A DNA stretch of 64,000 nt from Massiliimicrobium timonense (GTDB taxonomy: Bacteria; Bacillota_I; Bacilli_A; Erysipelotrichales; Coprobacillaceae), in contig NZ_NFLJ01000011.1 of assembly GCF_002160865.1 (NCBI RefSeq), positions 1 through 64,000 on the forward strand, in the 5' to 3' direction. The notes below the pieces were generated by a model. That model had not been told where the DNA came from and did no database searches. It saw only the letters and a program-made list of their open reading frames with translations. A program made the position numbers and the translations under genes. Positions 35,087 to 43,366 of the stretch are shown piece by piece (the first letter of the stretch is position 1; every line of letters starts with the position of its first letter).

Positions 35087-36076
35087 TAAAAATTGCTCTT
35101 TTAGAAAGTTTTGAAATCTTTCTATCTGTGATTGACCACCCACAATTTGAATAGCACCTCCAAATCCAATAATCCATGAATAAAAAGTATTATTAATAAA
35201 ATGTTTAACCTGAATGCGATAGTGATTTTCATCAACATAACGTGGTTTGATACCTTTACCAAATTTATCAATCATATTCGCATAAACTGAAGGATGAAAT
35301 TCTAATTCAATACTTTCTAGTTGTCCTTGACCATACATATAAGTTGTATTTTTCACTTTTTCATGAAAGGCCTCTAATTCCATTTGAGAAAATATAACTT
35401 GTGAATCTTCAATGATTTTGACATCTTGAATATAATCAAGTCGATAAAGAATACAATCCATTGCATTTTTAGCACCTTGACAGAGAAGATAATACTCATT
35501 ATTAGAAAAGAGTGTGTCAATTGGAGCTAAGGTTGTTTGTTTACCACAACGAGTTGTTAAGGCTGGTTTTTGATAAGTGAATTGTATCTTTTTATGGCTT
35601 TGAATTGCTTTGGTGATGACTTCTAATTCTTGGTAAAATGACTGTGAATTTTCATTTTTAGTTATATGCGGATTTAAATTTTTATGAAAATAACTTTGAT
35701 AATGAAAGCTAAACATATCTTGAATACGTTTTTGATAATTTTTCTTTGTCTGTAAAGTAAAGAAATCAGAACTATAAACAAGATCAACAATGGCTTTAGC
35801 TTCCATCATATCTAAATGACGATCAGCAAAATAAAAATAAAGATTTCTTCCTTCTTTATACATTTGGATGACATCATCCTCATAATATTCATTATAAAAT
35901 TCAATATATTTTTTAATAGCACGATAATCAATTTGAAAATTCCTTTTTTGTTGATAAAACTTTTCTTTAATTTGATTGACTGTTAAAGGATGTTTTTCAT
36001 CACTGTTTTTCATAATAATATCAATAATTGCAATAAACTTAAGATATTGGTCTTTATCTTTGTTTCGTCTTTGCAT
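35084..36076 (-). CDS. WYL-domain transcriptional regulator
   Basis: 330 aa. The N-terminal winged helix (about residues 1-70, with ITVNQIKEKF-type helix-turn-helix) is followed by a WYL ligand-binding domain (RLDYIQDVKII, then a C-terminal extension ending NFLKEQFL). Such regulators often control defence or DNA-repair genes and sense nucleic acids or nucleotides. ATG 36076 is chosen because AAGGGGATGAG precedes it; longer frames upstream are hydrophobic and unlike the family. It is divergent from the HIRAN gene across a region holding a perfect 10-bp inverted repeat. Confidence 0.87.
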   Translation of the reverse strand: MQRRNKDKDQYLKFIAIIDIIMKNSDEKHPLTVNQIKEKFYQQKRNFQIDYRAIKKYIEFYNEYYEDDVIQMYKEGRNLYFYFADRHLDMMEAKAIVDLVYSSDFFTLQTKKNYQKRIQDMFSFHYQSYFHKNLNPHITKNENSQSFYQELEVITKAIQSHKKIQFTYQKPALTTRCGKQTTLAPIDTLFSNNEYYLLCQGAKNAMDCILYRLDYIQDVKIIEDSQVIFSQMELEAFHEKVKNTTYMYGQGQLESIELEFHPSVYANMIDKFGKGIKPRYVDENHYRIQVKHFINNTFYSWIIGFGGAIQIVGGQSQIERFQNFLKEQFL

Positions 36077-36097
36077 TTTTCTCATCCCCTTAAAAAT

Positions 36098-36166
36098 AGC
36101 ATAACATAGATAATAAAAAATACAAACATATATAAGTCTGTATTTCAAAATAATCAATGTTATGCT
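36098..36166. promoter_or_regulatory. Inverted repeat in the WYL/HIRAN divergent promoter region
   Basis: AGCATAACAT at 36098-36107 is matched by ATGTTATGCT at 36157-36166, a perfect 10-bp inverted repeat with 49 bp between the arms. It is a candidate operator pair for the WYL regulator. Confidence 0.5.
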
Positions 36167-36187
36167 TAAGGTAAGGAGGGACAATTT

Positions 36188-36484
36188 ATGGAAATACTTA
36201 TAACAATGACAGGCTTACAACATTATATTGAACCAGAAGAACTCAATCCCCATCAGGAAGTCATTTTAAAGAAAGAACCAGAAAATAAATATGATCAAGA
36301 AGCTATAGCTATTTATCTAAATGATACAATAAAGATAGGTTATGTAGCCAATTCTGTTCATACACAGGCTAAAGGAACTTATTCAGCAGGACGCTTATAT
36401 GATAAGATACCAGAAATGACCAAAGCGAAGATTCTTGTAATCATGCTTCAATGTGCCATTGGTGTTGTATCAATTGAAAAATAA
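36188..36484 (+). CDS. Stand-alone HIRAN domain protein
   Basis: 98 aa, essentially only a HIRAN domain. HIRAN binds DNA 3' ends in HLTF/Rad5-type remodelers and occurs alone in bacteria. Recognised by VILKKEPENKYDQEAIAIYL, then KIGYVANS. GGAGGG lies before the ATG at 36188. An SNF2 helicase, the usual partner of HIRAN in eukaryotes, lies 4 kb away in the same island, but no direct link is shown. Confidence 0.85.
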   Translation: MEILITMTGLQHYIEPEELNPHQEVILKKEPENKYDQEAIAIYLNDTIKIGYVANSVHTQAKGTYSAGRLYDKIPEMTKAKILVIMLQCAIGVVSIEK

Positions 36485-36560
36485 TTGATGATATGATGGA
36501 AACTTTTAACAAAAGAGTTTAAAATAAAAATATATACAACACAAAAAGGAGAGAAAGCTT

Positions 36561-37361
36561 ATGGGAAAATTAGATGGAAAAGTGGCTATCATTACAGGGG
36601 CAGCTGCTGGTTTAGGTGAAGGAATTGCTGAAGCTTATGTGAAATATGGTGCCAAAATCTGTATGATTGATTTATCAAAAGATGTTGAACAGGTAGCCCA
36701 AAAATTGCGTGATCAATATCATGGTGATATCATCACATATGTGGGTAATGTTGCTGATAAGGGACAAATGAAAGATGCTGTAAAAAAAACAGTGGATACA
36801 TTTGGTGAAGTTAATATTGCCTGCTGTAATGCAGGGGTTTGTCGCTTAGCGCCATTTGAACAAATGATTGATGAAATGAGAGATTTTCATATTGATGTTA
36901 ATATCAAAGGAGTCTGGAATACTTGTCAGGCAGTCATTCCTTATATGTTAAAACAAGGCAAAGGAAGTATTGTTATAGCGTCTTCGGTCACAGGAGATCT
37001 TGTCGCAGATGCCGGAGAAGCAGCCTATGCGATGACAAAAGCGGCTTTGGTTGGACTGACAAAATGTTTAGCTGTTGAATATGCCAGTCGTCATATTCGT
37101 GTCAACTGTTCACAACTTGGTTATGCCAGAACACCAATGGTAGAAAAGATGGCAGTAGAATCTAATCCGGACAATCCAGAAAGTGCAATCCAGGATATCG
37201 CTAAAGGTGTACCAATGGGACGATTAGCAAAACCTATTGAAGTTGGTGAATTATTTGCCTTTTTAGGTAGTGATGAGTCAAGTTATATTACTGGTTCACA
37301 ATTTGTCATTGATGGTGGAAGTACTTTGCCAGAAACAATGAGTATAGGAACAAATGATTAG
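36561..37361 (+). CDS. ucpA: Short-chain dehydrogenase/reductase, UcpA-like
   Basis: 266 aa. NAD(P)-dependent SDR with cofactor motif TGAAAGLGEG (residues about 12-21), NAG motif in CCNAGVC, and catalytic Ser (ASSVTGD) plus Y-x-x-x-K (AYAMTK). The block DFHIDVNIKGVWN and the C-terminus GGSTLPETMSIG are nearly as in Escherichia coli UcpA, an oxidoreductase of unclear substrate linked to stress tolerance. AAAGGAGAG precedes ATG 36561. It stands alone between a short intergenic region and a terminator. Confidence 0.88.
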   Translation: MGKLDGKVAIITGAAAGLGEGIAEAYVKYGAKICMIDLSKDVEQVAQKLRDQYHGDIITYVGNVADKGQMKDAVKKTVDTFGEVNIACCNAGVCRLAPFEQMIDEMRDFHIDVNIKGVWNTCQAVIPYMLKQGKGSIVIASSVTGDLVADAGEAAYAMTKAALVGLTKCLAVEYASRHIRVNCSQLGYARTPMVEKMAVESNPDNPESAIQDIAKGVPMGRLAKPIEVGELFAFLGSDESSYITGSQFVIDGGSTLPETMSIGTND

Positions 37362-37385
37362 AGAGAACAGCGTTTCTCTTTTTTT
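37362..37385 (+). terminator. Terminator after the SDR gene
   Basis: Stem AGAGAA (37362-37367) / TTCTCT (37374-37379), followed by a T run. Confidence 0.8.
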
Positions 37386-37440
37386 GTAGAGTGATGTCAA
37401 GAATTGTGTTACAATATATATCAATATAAAGGGGATATGA

Positions 37441-38154
37441 ATGATGCGTGGAATGGGTACAATTGCTAATGTATTGGCCATTATCATTGGTGGAAGTTTA
37501 GGACTTTTTTGTAAAAATTTATTAAAAGATCGTTATCAGGAAACAATAATGAAAGCTACAGGTATAGCGACAATGTTTTTAGCACTCTCAGGAACTTTAT
37601 CAAAAATGTTTGTGATTCAACAAGTTGGGATTCAGACAACCGGTTCAATGAACGTGATTTTATCATTGGTGATAGGTGCATTAATAGGAGAAATGATTGA
37701 TATTGATCATCTCTTTGAAAAGTTTGGAAACTGGTTAAAGCTGAAAACAAAGAGTCAAGGTGATCATCAGTTTGTCAATGCTTTTGTCACAGCGTCATTG
37801 ACTGTCTGTATTGGGGCTATGGCTATTATGGGAGCAATTCAAGATGGGATTTATGCGAATCCTTCAATTTTGTTTGCTAAAGCTGTTTTGGATTTTGTAA
37901 TTATTCTAGTGATGTCTTCATCAATGGGAAAAGGTTGCTCTTTTGCTTTTATTCCTGTTGCTTTTTTACAAGGAGCATTAACAGCGTTATCAGTTGGTTT
38001 AGCACCGTTTATGACAACATCACTTTTGAATCATTTAGATATGGTGGGAAATATTTTGATTTTTTGTGTAGGAATCAACCTGATATGGCCTCGTACAATC
38101 AGAGTTGCGAATCTGTTACCAGCTTTAGTTATTTCTATAATACTTTCATTTTGA
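37441..38154 (+). CDS. DUF554 family membrane protein
   Basis: 237 aa integral membrane protein with about six to seven hydrophobic helices. The start (MGTIANVLAIIIGGSLGLF) is the signature of DUF554, a family of uncharacterised, possibly transport-related proteins. The first codons are ATGATGCG; ATG 37441 is used with AAGGGG 6 nt upstream. The gene ends 30 nt before the CobW-like gene and the two may be co-transcribed. Confidence 0.88.
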   Translation: MMRGMGTIANVLAIIIGGSLGLFCKNLLKDRYQETIMKATGIATMFLALSGTLSKMFVIQQVGIQTTGSMNVILSLVIGALIGEMIDIDHLFEKFGNWLKLKTKSQGDHQFVNAFVTASLTVCIGAMAIMGAIQDGIYANPSILFAKAVLDFVIILVMSSSMGKGCSFAFIPVAFLQGALTALSVGLAPFMTTSLLNHLDMVGNILIFCVGINLIWPRTIRVANLLPALVISIILSF

Positions 38155-38184
38155 TGATAAAGATTAAAAAAGGAGATGATATTT

Positions 38185-39126
38185 TTGACAAAGATTGATT
38201 TAATTACAGGTTTTTTAGGTTCGGGAAAAACCACCTTTATTAAACATTATGCTTCTTATTTAGTAGCACAGGGTTATAAGGTTGGTATTCTTGAAAATGA
38301 TTTTGGTGCAGTCAATGTAGATATGATGCTTTTACAAGATGCATTAGGACATCAATGTGATTTAGAAATGATTACCGGTGGGGGAGATCAACAAACACAT
38401 CAAAGATGTTTTAAGACAAAGCTCATATCAATGGGGATGTTGAAATATGATTATTTATTAGTTGAACCTTCTGGAATTTATGAAGTTGATGAATTCTTTG
38501 ATGTTCTTCATGAAGAACCTTTAGAAAACTGGTATGAAATAGGTCATGTTTATACTATCGTTAATGCCAAATTGGAACAGAATCTATCAAAATCTTCACG
38601 TTATTTATTGGCTAGTCAGATGGCTCATGCCAGTTGTATTTTGTTAAGCCATTATGATGAAGCCTTACAAGAAGAAATACAACAAACAAAACAATTATTA
38701 CAAAAATATCTCCAGGAGATTCAATGTTCAAGAATTCTTCAGGATTATGATTTTTATACGCATTGGAATCATTGGAATGATGAAGACTTTCAATGGATGA
38801 TGTCAAAACAGATAATCTTTTATGATTATGTGAAATACGATATGGATTATCAAAAGGCATATACATCTCTTTATTTTATGAATACTCATTTGAATCAGGA
38901 AAGTTTAAAGAGAACTGTCCAATATCTTTTCAATGATACAAGATGTGGAGATGTTTTTCGTATCAAGGGCTTTATTTGTGAAAATGATCAGTGGTTTGAA
39001 ATGAATGCGACCAGACAATCTATGTCTTTAACACCTATTTCTATAGGACAGGATGTTATGATTGTGATTGGTGAGCATTTAAATAAAGAAGAAATTCAAT
39101 CCTATTTTCATAAAAAAACATCATGA
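38185..39126 (+). CDS. CobW/COG0523-type G3E GTPase, metal motif missing
   Basis: 313 aa. G3E GTPases such as CobW and ZNG proteins deliver metals to target enzymes. Walker A GFLGSGKTT lies at residues 9-17, NDFGAVNVD follows, and VEPSGI contains the switch region. The family's CxCC metal site (GGCICC) is replaced by GGGDQQTHQRCF, keeping a single Cys. TTG 38185 is chosen because AGGAG (38171-38175) lies 9 nt upstream and the protein then begins MTKIDLITGFLG like its relatives; ATG 38176 overlaps that site. Whether it still handles metal is uncertain. Confidence 0.85.
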   Translation: MTKIDLITGFLGSGKTTFIKHYASYLVAQGYKVGILENDFGAVNVDMMLLQDALGHQCDLEMITGGGDQQTHQRCFKTKLISMGMLKYDYLLVEPSGIYEVDEFFDVLHEEPLENWYEIGHVYTIVNAKLEQNLSKSSRYLLASQMAHASCILLSHYDEALQEEIQQTKQLLQKYLQEIQCSRILQDYDFYTHWNHWNDEDFQWMMSKQIIFYDYVKYDMDYQKAYTSLYFMNTHLNQESLKRTVQYLFNDTRCGDVFRIKGFICENDQWFEMNATRQSMSLTPISIGQDVMIVIGEHLNKEEIQSYFHKKTS

Positions 39127-39133
39127 TGATGTC
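39112..39133 (-). terminator. Terminator of birA (minus strand)
   Basis: Stem ACATCAT (39118-39124) / ATGATGT (39126-39132). On the minus strand it is followed by TTTTTTT. It overlaps the ends of both convergent genes. Confidence 0.7.
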
Positions 39134-40077
39134 CTCTTACGAATAGAAATTTCACCGGAACTGAGGTTTTTAATCCCTTGTTCACTTTGAATTTTTAAAG
39201 AAGCATCATCATTGATGTCTAAAACATAGGCTGGATAGGCTTTATTGTTTTCATAGACTGTAATGTCTTGATGTAAGATATAAGAATGTTGGCGATAGAA
39301 ATCTAACCACGATAAAGTTGACAACATGAGATAATCCTGATAAAAGATATTGAAAAAATCAATCAATAACTGTTCTCTGGAAGCTTTTATAGAGCAGAAA
39401 TCTTCAATACAGGCAGCTATATTTTGAAGATAATCAGGCATAGAATAAGAATGGACATTGATGCCGATTCCTACAATCATCTGCTCAATTTGTGCTGTAT
39501 TCATCTCTAAACTGGCTTCACATAAAATACCAGCAATCTTGAAATCATGAATCATAATGTCATTGACCCATTTGATTTGAGGATGTACAGGATAATTCTT
39601 TTCGATAGCTTTAACGAGTGATACAGCCAGACATGCAGTGATTTTTAAGGAATCATAGATAGTTAAATCTGGTTTTAAAACAAAAGATACATAAATACCC
39701 TTTTGTTGAGGAGAATAAAAGCTTTTTCCATTTCTGCCTTTTCCTTTTGTTTGTGATTGCGCAATCACAATATCTCCCTGTTGATGAGAAGTTCTTTTTA
39801 AATAATCATTCGTTGAATCCATTTCATCAAAATATTTGATATTTTGAAAAAAATCAGGAATTGCTGATTTGATATTTTCAATAAGAATCACATCATTATC
39901 CTCCGTTAGACAATATCCTTTTTTTGTAGATGATATAATATGGTATCCTTTCTCTTTTAATTTTTTAATGCAAGATGATATTGTCATGCGAGAAACACTT
40001 AAACTTTCACTTATTTTTTGTCCAGAAATATATTCATTCTGGTTATTCTTTAAAATTTTTAATATTTCTTTTTCCAT
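39121..40077 (-). CDS. birA: Bifunctional biotin-protein ligase / biotin repressor BirA
   Basis: 318 aa. It activates biotin as biotinyl-AMP, loads it on carboxylase carrier proteins, and can repress biotin genes. The N-terminal winged helix (EILKILKNNQNEYISGQKIS) is followed by the ligase domain with KGKGRNGKSFYSP (biotinyl-AMP loop, GRGRxGR type), KWVNDIM, KIAGILCEA and GIGINV. ATG 40077 (MEKEILK) gives the family N-terminus although the ribosome site is weak. No biotin genes are nearby. A palindrome lies just upstream. Confidence 0.92.
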   Translation of the reverse strand: MEKEILKILKNNQNEYISGQKISESLSVSRMTISSCIKKLKEKGYHIISSTKKGYCLTEDNDVILIENIKSAIPDFFQNIKYFDEMDSTNDYLKRTSHQQGDIVIAQSQTKGKGRNGKSFYSPQQKGIYVSFVLKPDLTIYDSLKITACLAVSLVKAIEKNYPVHPQIKWVNDIMIHDFKIAGILCEASLEMNTAQIEQMIVGIGINVHSYSMPDYLQNIAACIEDFCSIKASREQLLIDFFNIFYQDYLMLSTLSWLDFYRQHSYILHQDITVYENNKAYPAYVLDINDDASLKIQSEQGIKNLSSGEISIRKRTSS

Positions 40078-40092
40078 ATGTCTATTATAATC

Positions 40093-40109
40093 ATCTTTAT
40101 AGTAAAGAT
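40093..40109. promoter_or_regulatory. Palindrome upstream of birA
   Basis: ATCTTTA-TAG-TAAAGAT, a perfect 7-bp inverted repeat 16 bp before the birA start and between two divergent genes. It is a candidate operator, but it does not look like the known long BirA box. Confidence 0.4.
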
Positions 40110-40171
40110 AAAGGGATAATTCTATACTTTTAAGCAAAAAGAGTATACAATAAAAAAGAGGAGGTTTGTTT

Positions 40172-40672
40172 ATGCCGACGGTAGAAGATGTTTTAGATGA
40201 TTTGACCTTTCAAGCAAGTGAAATCATTGCACGTCAAGATCAAAGTCACTTGGTGATAGATTTATACAATATCATTTGTCAAAAATGTGAAAATGGGGAT
40301 TTAATAAATGAACTCAATGGTATTGAAAGAGTCTTCTATTTATGTCAAACTTTTGTCTTGAGAATGTGTGATGGAGGTATTGAATCTTATTATAGTGAAG
40401 CAGCTGGTAATTTTGCTAATGAAACAGTTGAAGCATTATTGGAAATGAAAGCAAAACGTACAGCATTGATTTTAGATCGTGGTAATGGTCTTTTTCAAGA
40501 AGGAATTGTACCAGAAGATCAACAACAAAGAGTTGAAGAATTAAAGAGTCTGGATTATAGTGAAGTTTCATGGTTATTTGATTTGTTGGATCATGAATTT
40601 CAAGAATTAAAAGAAGATTTAGAAGCCTTGAGTTTACAATATGTTCTTTGTCATAAAGAAGCGTTTATGTAA
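40172..40672 (+). CDS. DMP19 family protein (DUF4375)
   Basis: 166 aa. The central IESYYSEAAGNFANETVEALL segment (about residues 70-90) resembles the G-G-(F/I)-x-x-(Y/F) core of DMP19/DUF4375 proteins; the Neisseria member is a DNA mimic, but most members are uncharacterised. It is acidic, which fits the family. ATG 40172 follows GAGGAGG. It is divergent from birA. Confidence 0.65.
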   Translation: MPTVEDVLDDLTFQASEIIARQDQSHLVIDLYNIICQKCENGDLINELNGIERVFYLCQTFVLRMCDGGIESYYSEAAGNFANETVEALLEMKAKRTALILDRGNGLFQEGIVPEDQQQRVEELKSLDYSEVSWLFDLLDHEFQELKEDLEALSLQYVLCHKEAFM

Positions 40673-40730
40673 GAAAAGAGATTGTGTTTTGATAATGTTA
40701 TGATTATAATGAAAATGAGGTGAATACAAA

Positions 40731-40952
40731 ATGGATTATTTTGATAAAATCAAAGAAAGATTATCTTCTAAATTGAAAGATCAGACACTCACAAAAGAAT
40801 CATCATTTAAAGATTTAGGTATTGATTCATTAGATCTTGTTGATCTTGTTTTTGAATTAGAAGAAGAACTGGGTGTGGAATTTCAAGATGATGAATTATT
40901 AAAAATTACGACAGTTCAAGATTTATTAGATTTAATTGATACTAAAAAATAG
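40731..40952 (+). CDS. acpP: Acyl carrier protein
   Basis: 73 aa. Carries growing acyl chains on a 4'-phosphopantetheine arm. The attachment site is Ser in GIDSLDLVDLV (near residue 33). It has the normal ACP length and strongly acidic helix II. No fatty-acid synthesis genes are adjacent, so this may be an additional ACP. GAGGTG lies before the ATG, and a terminator follows at once. Confidence 0.95.
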   Translation: MDYFDKIKERLSSKLKDQTLTKESSFKDLGIDSLDLVDLVFELEEELGVEFQDDELLKITTVQDLLDLIDTKK

Positions 40953-40972
40953 GGGAGAAAACCCTATTTTTT
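40945..40972 (+). terminator. Terminator after acpP
   Basis: Stem AAATAGGG (40947-40954) / CCCTATTT (40962-40969), followed by TTT. It overlaps the stop codon. Confidence 0.85.
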
Positions 40973-40987
40973 CATAGGAGGAAGATT

Positions 40988-41914
40988 ATGATTTATCAGG
41001 TTGATCATCATAAAGTACAAGTGAATATTCAAGATATTCAAGAAAATCATCGTTATATTGGAATGATGAGTTTAGATGAATTAAAATCTTGTTATCAACA
41101 ATTAGGTATTGAACAGACTTCTATTGAACGACTGGAAGATCCATCTTTGTTTCATCAAAATATGATTATTCCTGCCTATCATTATTACTATGGTTTAATA
41201 CATTTAATTAATGCTCGTGACATTTTTGTAAAAAAGGATACCCTAGCCTTATTTATCTTTAAACATTTATTTTTAGTTGTCGTTATTGATGATGAAGATC
41301 AGCATATTCGTGAAGTCTTTCAATCATCAACAGATGATGTCTTACAAAGAGATGTTTCTATTACACGTCTTGTTTATTATTTTTTAAGTGATTTACTGGC
41401 AGCAGATTATCGCTATTTAGAAGAACTTCAAAATGAAATAGAAGAACTAGAATCACACGAAGAAGATGCTATGAGTTTTACCAATCAATTACGACAGTTG
41501 AATAAAGAACTTTTGCTTTTACAAAATTATTATGAAAACCTGATGACTATAGGAGAAGACTTAGAAATGAACCATCATCATATTTTTGAAGATGACGATT
41601 CACGTTATTTTGAAATTTTTACACGTCGCATTGAACGTTTATCTAAAAATGTAGAAATGTTAAGAGAAATCTTGAATCAGGCTCAAACAGCACATCAATC
41701 AAGAGAAGATTACAAATTGAATAAAACAATGCAGTTTTTTACAGTTGTCACAACAATTTTTATGCCATTGACTTTGATTGCTGGATGGTATGGTATGAAT
41801 TTTGAAAATATGCCAGAATTAAAAAGTGTTTATGGTTATCCGGCTATCATTGTTTTGAGTGGCATCATTGTGGTGGGATTGATTATTTTATTTAAGAAAA
41901 AGAAATTTTTATAA
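40988..41914 (+). CDS. corA: CorA-family divalent metal (Mg2+) transporter
   Basis: 308 aa. Inner-membrane channel of the CorA type. A soluble N-terminal domain with a long helix (about 150-240) leads to two C-terminal transmembrane helices. The signature YGMN closes the first, near residue 268, and is followed by MPELKSVYGYPA. ATG 40988 follows AGGAGGAAG. It converges on and overlaps the MocR gene by 6 nt; no terminator is seen between them. Confidence 0.93.
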   Translation: MIYQVDHHKVQVNIQDIQENHRYIGMMSLDELKSCYQQLGIEQTSIERLEDPSLFHQNMIIPAYHYYYGLIHLINARDIFVKKDTLALFIFKHLFLVVVIDDEDQHIREVFQSSTDDVLQRDVSITRLVYYFLSDLLAADYRYLEELQNEIEELESHEEDAMSFTNQLRQLNKELLLLQNYYENLMTIGEDLEMNHHHIFEDDDSRYFEIFTRRIERLSKNVEMLREILNQAQTAHQSREDYKLNKTMQFFTVVTTIFMPLTLIAGWYGMNFENMPELKSVYGYPAIIVLSGIIVVGLIILFKKKKFL

Positions 41915-43246
41915 ACAATCTAAAAAGGTTTGATAAAATAATTCAAGGGCTTTTTTTAAATCCTGATGATCAATTCTAGCTAGACTTAAACGAATAGAAT
42001 TTTGAAAATGTGAAGGATCATAAAAACATCTTTCGTTTCTGGCAATCTCTATATGATTTTCTCTTAGTTTTTGTTGAAGGACATCTAAGTTAATAGGAAC
42101 AAGAAATTGAATCGTGAAATAATAACCTGAATAACTTGAAATCACTTTTAAAAGTTGAGAGTCCCAGCTTTGAGTGATTTTTTTAATGACTTGATAATTT
42201 TTTTTGAGATGATTTTGAAGTTGTTGTGTCTGTTTGTCATAGAGGGAGCTTTTAATATAAGATTCTAATGTTGCCTGAGAAATAAGGGATGGCAACTGAT
42301 AAGAATAATAGTAAGATTGATGAGTCATTTGGTCAAATGTTTCTTGAAAATCCTGATGAACGATTGCGACACCAATACGGATATAAGGAATGGTTTTTGA
42401 AAAGCTTGTTAAATAAATACAGTTTTTTCCTTCCATATAATAAAATAAAGGCAGATAGTGAGAAGTTGAACTGCAATGACCAAAGTAATCATCTTCTATA
42501 ATATAGACATTATATTTTAATGCGAGAGCAGCGATTTTTTGACGTAATTTGGTAGGATAGGTTGTTCCCAGTGGATTATGGTTACGAGCAATAGTGTAAA
42601 AGAATTTAATATCATAATGTTCAAAAAGAAAATGTAACTGTTGTAGATCAATGCCATTTTCATCACGAGAAATTGTTAAAACAGGTAAGGATAAAGATTG
42701 AAGAAAGCGTACATAATAACTATAAGTGGGTTCCTCGATTAAAATATATGAATGATGATTGGGAAAAGTCATGGATGATAAAAAAGAAAGTGTCTGAGTA
42801 ATGCCTTGAATCAGATAAATAGAGCTTTCTTTTGTATAAATACCCATTTGAAAAAAATAATCTGCCAGTGTTTGACGTAATGATTGAACTCCCTGTAAAG
42901 AAAGAATTAAAGACGATTCACGATATTCGTCGATGGCTAAAGAAAGGCAATGTTTGGCATCTTCCAGTGAAGTTGCATGAATAGGTGGATTACCTGTTTC
43001 TAAGGAATAATGATGGGTAGAAGGCGATGGTAAAACAGGGCTACTTAAAACATAATAGCCACTTTGTGCTTTAGCATAAATCAAATGCTGATGCACTAAC
43101 AACTGATAGGCTTTGATGACTGTTTCTTTACTGCAATGATATTGTTTAGATAGCATTTGAATCGAAGGAAGTTTTTCTCCACGTTTATATTTTTGATTGA
43201 TAATATCTTGTTCTAATAATTGGGCTAAGTATTCATATTTTGTCAT
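41909..43246 (-). CDS. MocR-type (GntR + aminotransferase fold) transcriptional regulator
   Basis: 445 aa. Winged-helix GntR domain at the N-terminus (KLPSIQMLSKQYHCSKETVIKAYQ split over residues 25-50), then a type I PLP-aminotransferase fold with the PLP-lysine in TSFSKTIPY. Members sense PLP, amino acids or amino sugars. ATG 43246 has GGTG 6 nt upstream. It is divergent from the GH4 gene, with a palindrome overlapping its own promoter region, so it may control both. Confidence 0.9.
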   Translation of the reverse strand: MTKYEYLAQLLEQDIINQKYKRGEKLPSIQMLSKQYHCSKETVIKAYQLLVHQHLIYAKAQSGYYVLSSPVLPSPSTHHYSLETGNPPIHATSLEDAKHCLSLAIDEYRESSLILSLQGVQSLRQTLADYFFQMGIYTKESSIYLIQGITQTLSFLSSMTFPNHHSYILIEEPTYSYYVRFLQSLSLPVLTISRDENGIDLQQLHFLFEHYDIKFFYTIARNHNPLGTTYPTKLRQKIAALALKYNVYIIEDDYFGHCSSTSHYLPLFYYMEGKNCIYLTSFSKTIPYIRIGVAIVHQDFQETFDQMTHQSYYYSYQLPSLISQATLESYIKSSLYDKQTQQLQNHLKKNYQVIKKITQSWDSQLLKVISSYSGYYFTIQFLVPINLDVLQQKLRENHIEIARNERCFYDPSHFQNSIRLSLARIDHQDLKKALELFYQTFLDCL

Positions 43247-43279
43247 GTCAATCACCATTTTTATTATACCACATAAATA

Positions 43280-43297
43280 ATTATACCGGTATAGTTA
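43280..43297. promoter_or_regulatory. Palindromic operator candidate between mocR-type gene and GH4 gene
   Basis: TATACCGGTATA at 43282-43293 is a perfect 12-bp palindrome, extended with one mismatch to 18 bp. It lies just upstream of the GH4 -35 box (43311) and near the -10 of the regulator (TATAAT on the minus strand, 43269-43264). Confidence 0.6.
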
Positions 43298-43310
43298 ATG
43301 ATATGATGGA

Positions 43311-43338
43311 TTGCATTTTTATATAACTATTTTATAAT
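43311..43338 (+). promoter_or_regulatory. Promoter of the GH4 gene
   Basis: -35 TTGCAT at 43311-43316, -10 TATAAT at 43333-43338, 16-bp spacer. AAAGAGGTG follows before ATG 43367. Confidence 0.6.
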
Positions 43339-43366
43339 GAAGACGTCAAAAAGAAAGAGGTGTCAA

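Noticed and set aside
36098-36166. Attachment sites or transposon ends formed by the 10-bp inverted repeat
   Set aside because: Only promoter DNA lies between the arms, with no transposase or integrase, so an operator is simpler.
1-37000. Whole left region as a single integrated prophage or ICE
   Set aside because: No integrase, tail, capsid, relaxase or flanking att repeats were seen; a defence island built by separate insertions fits better.
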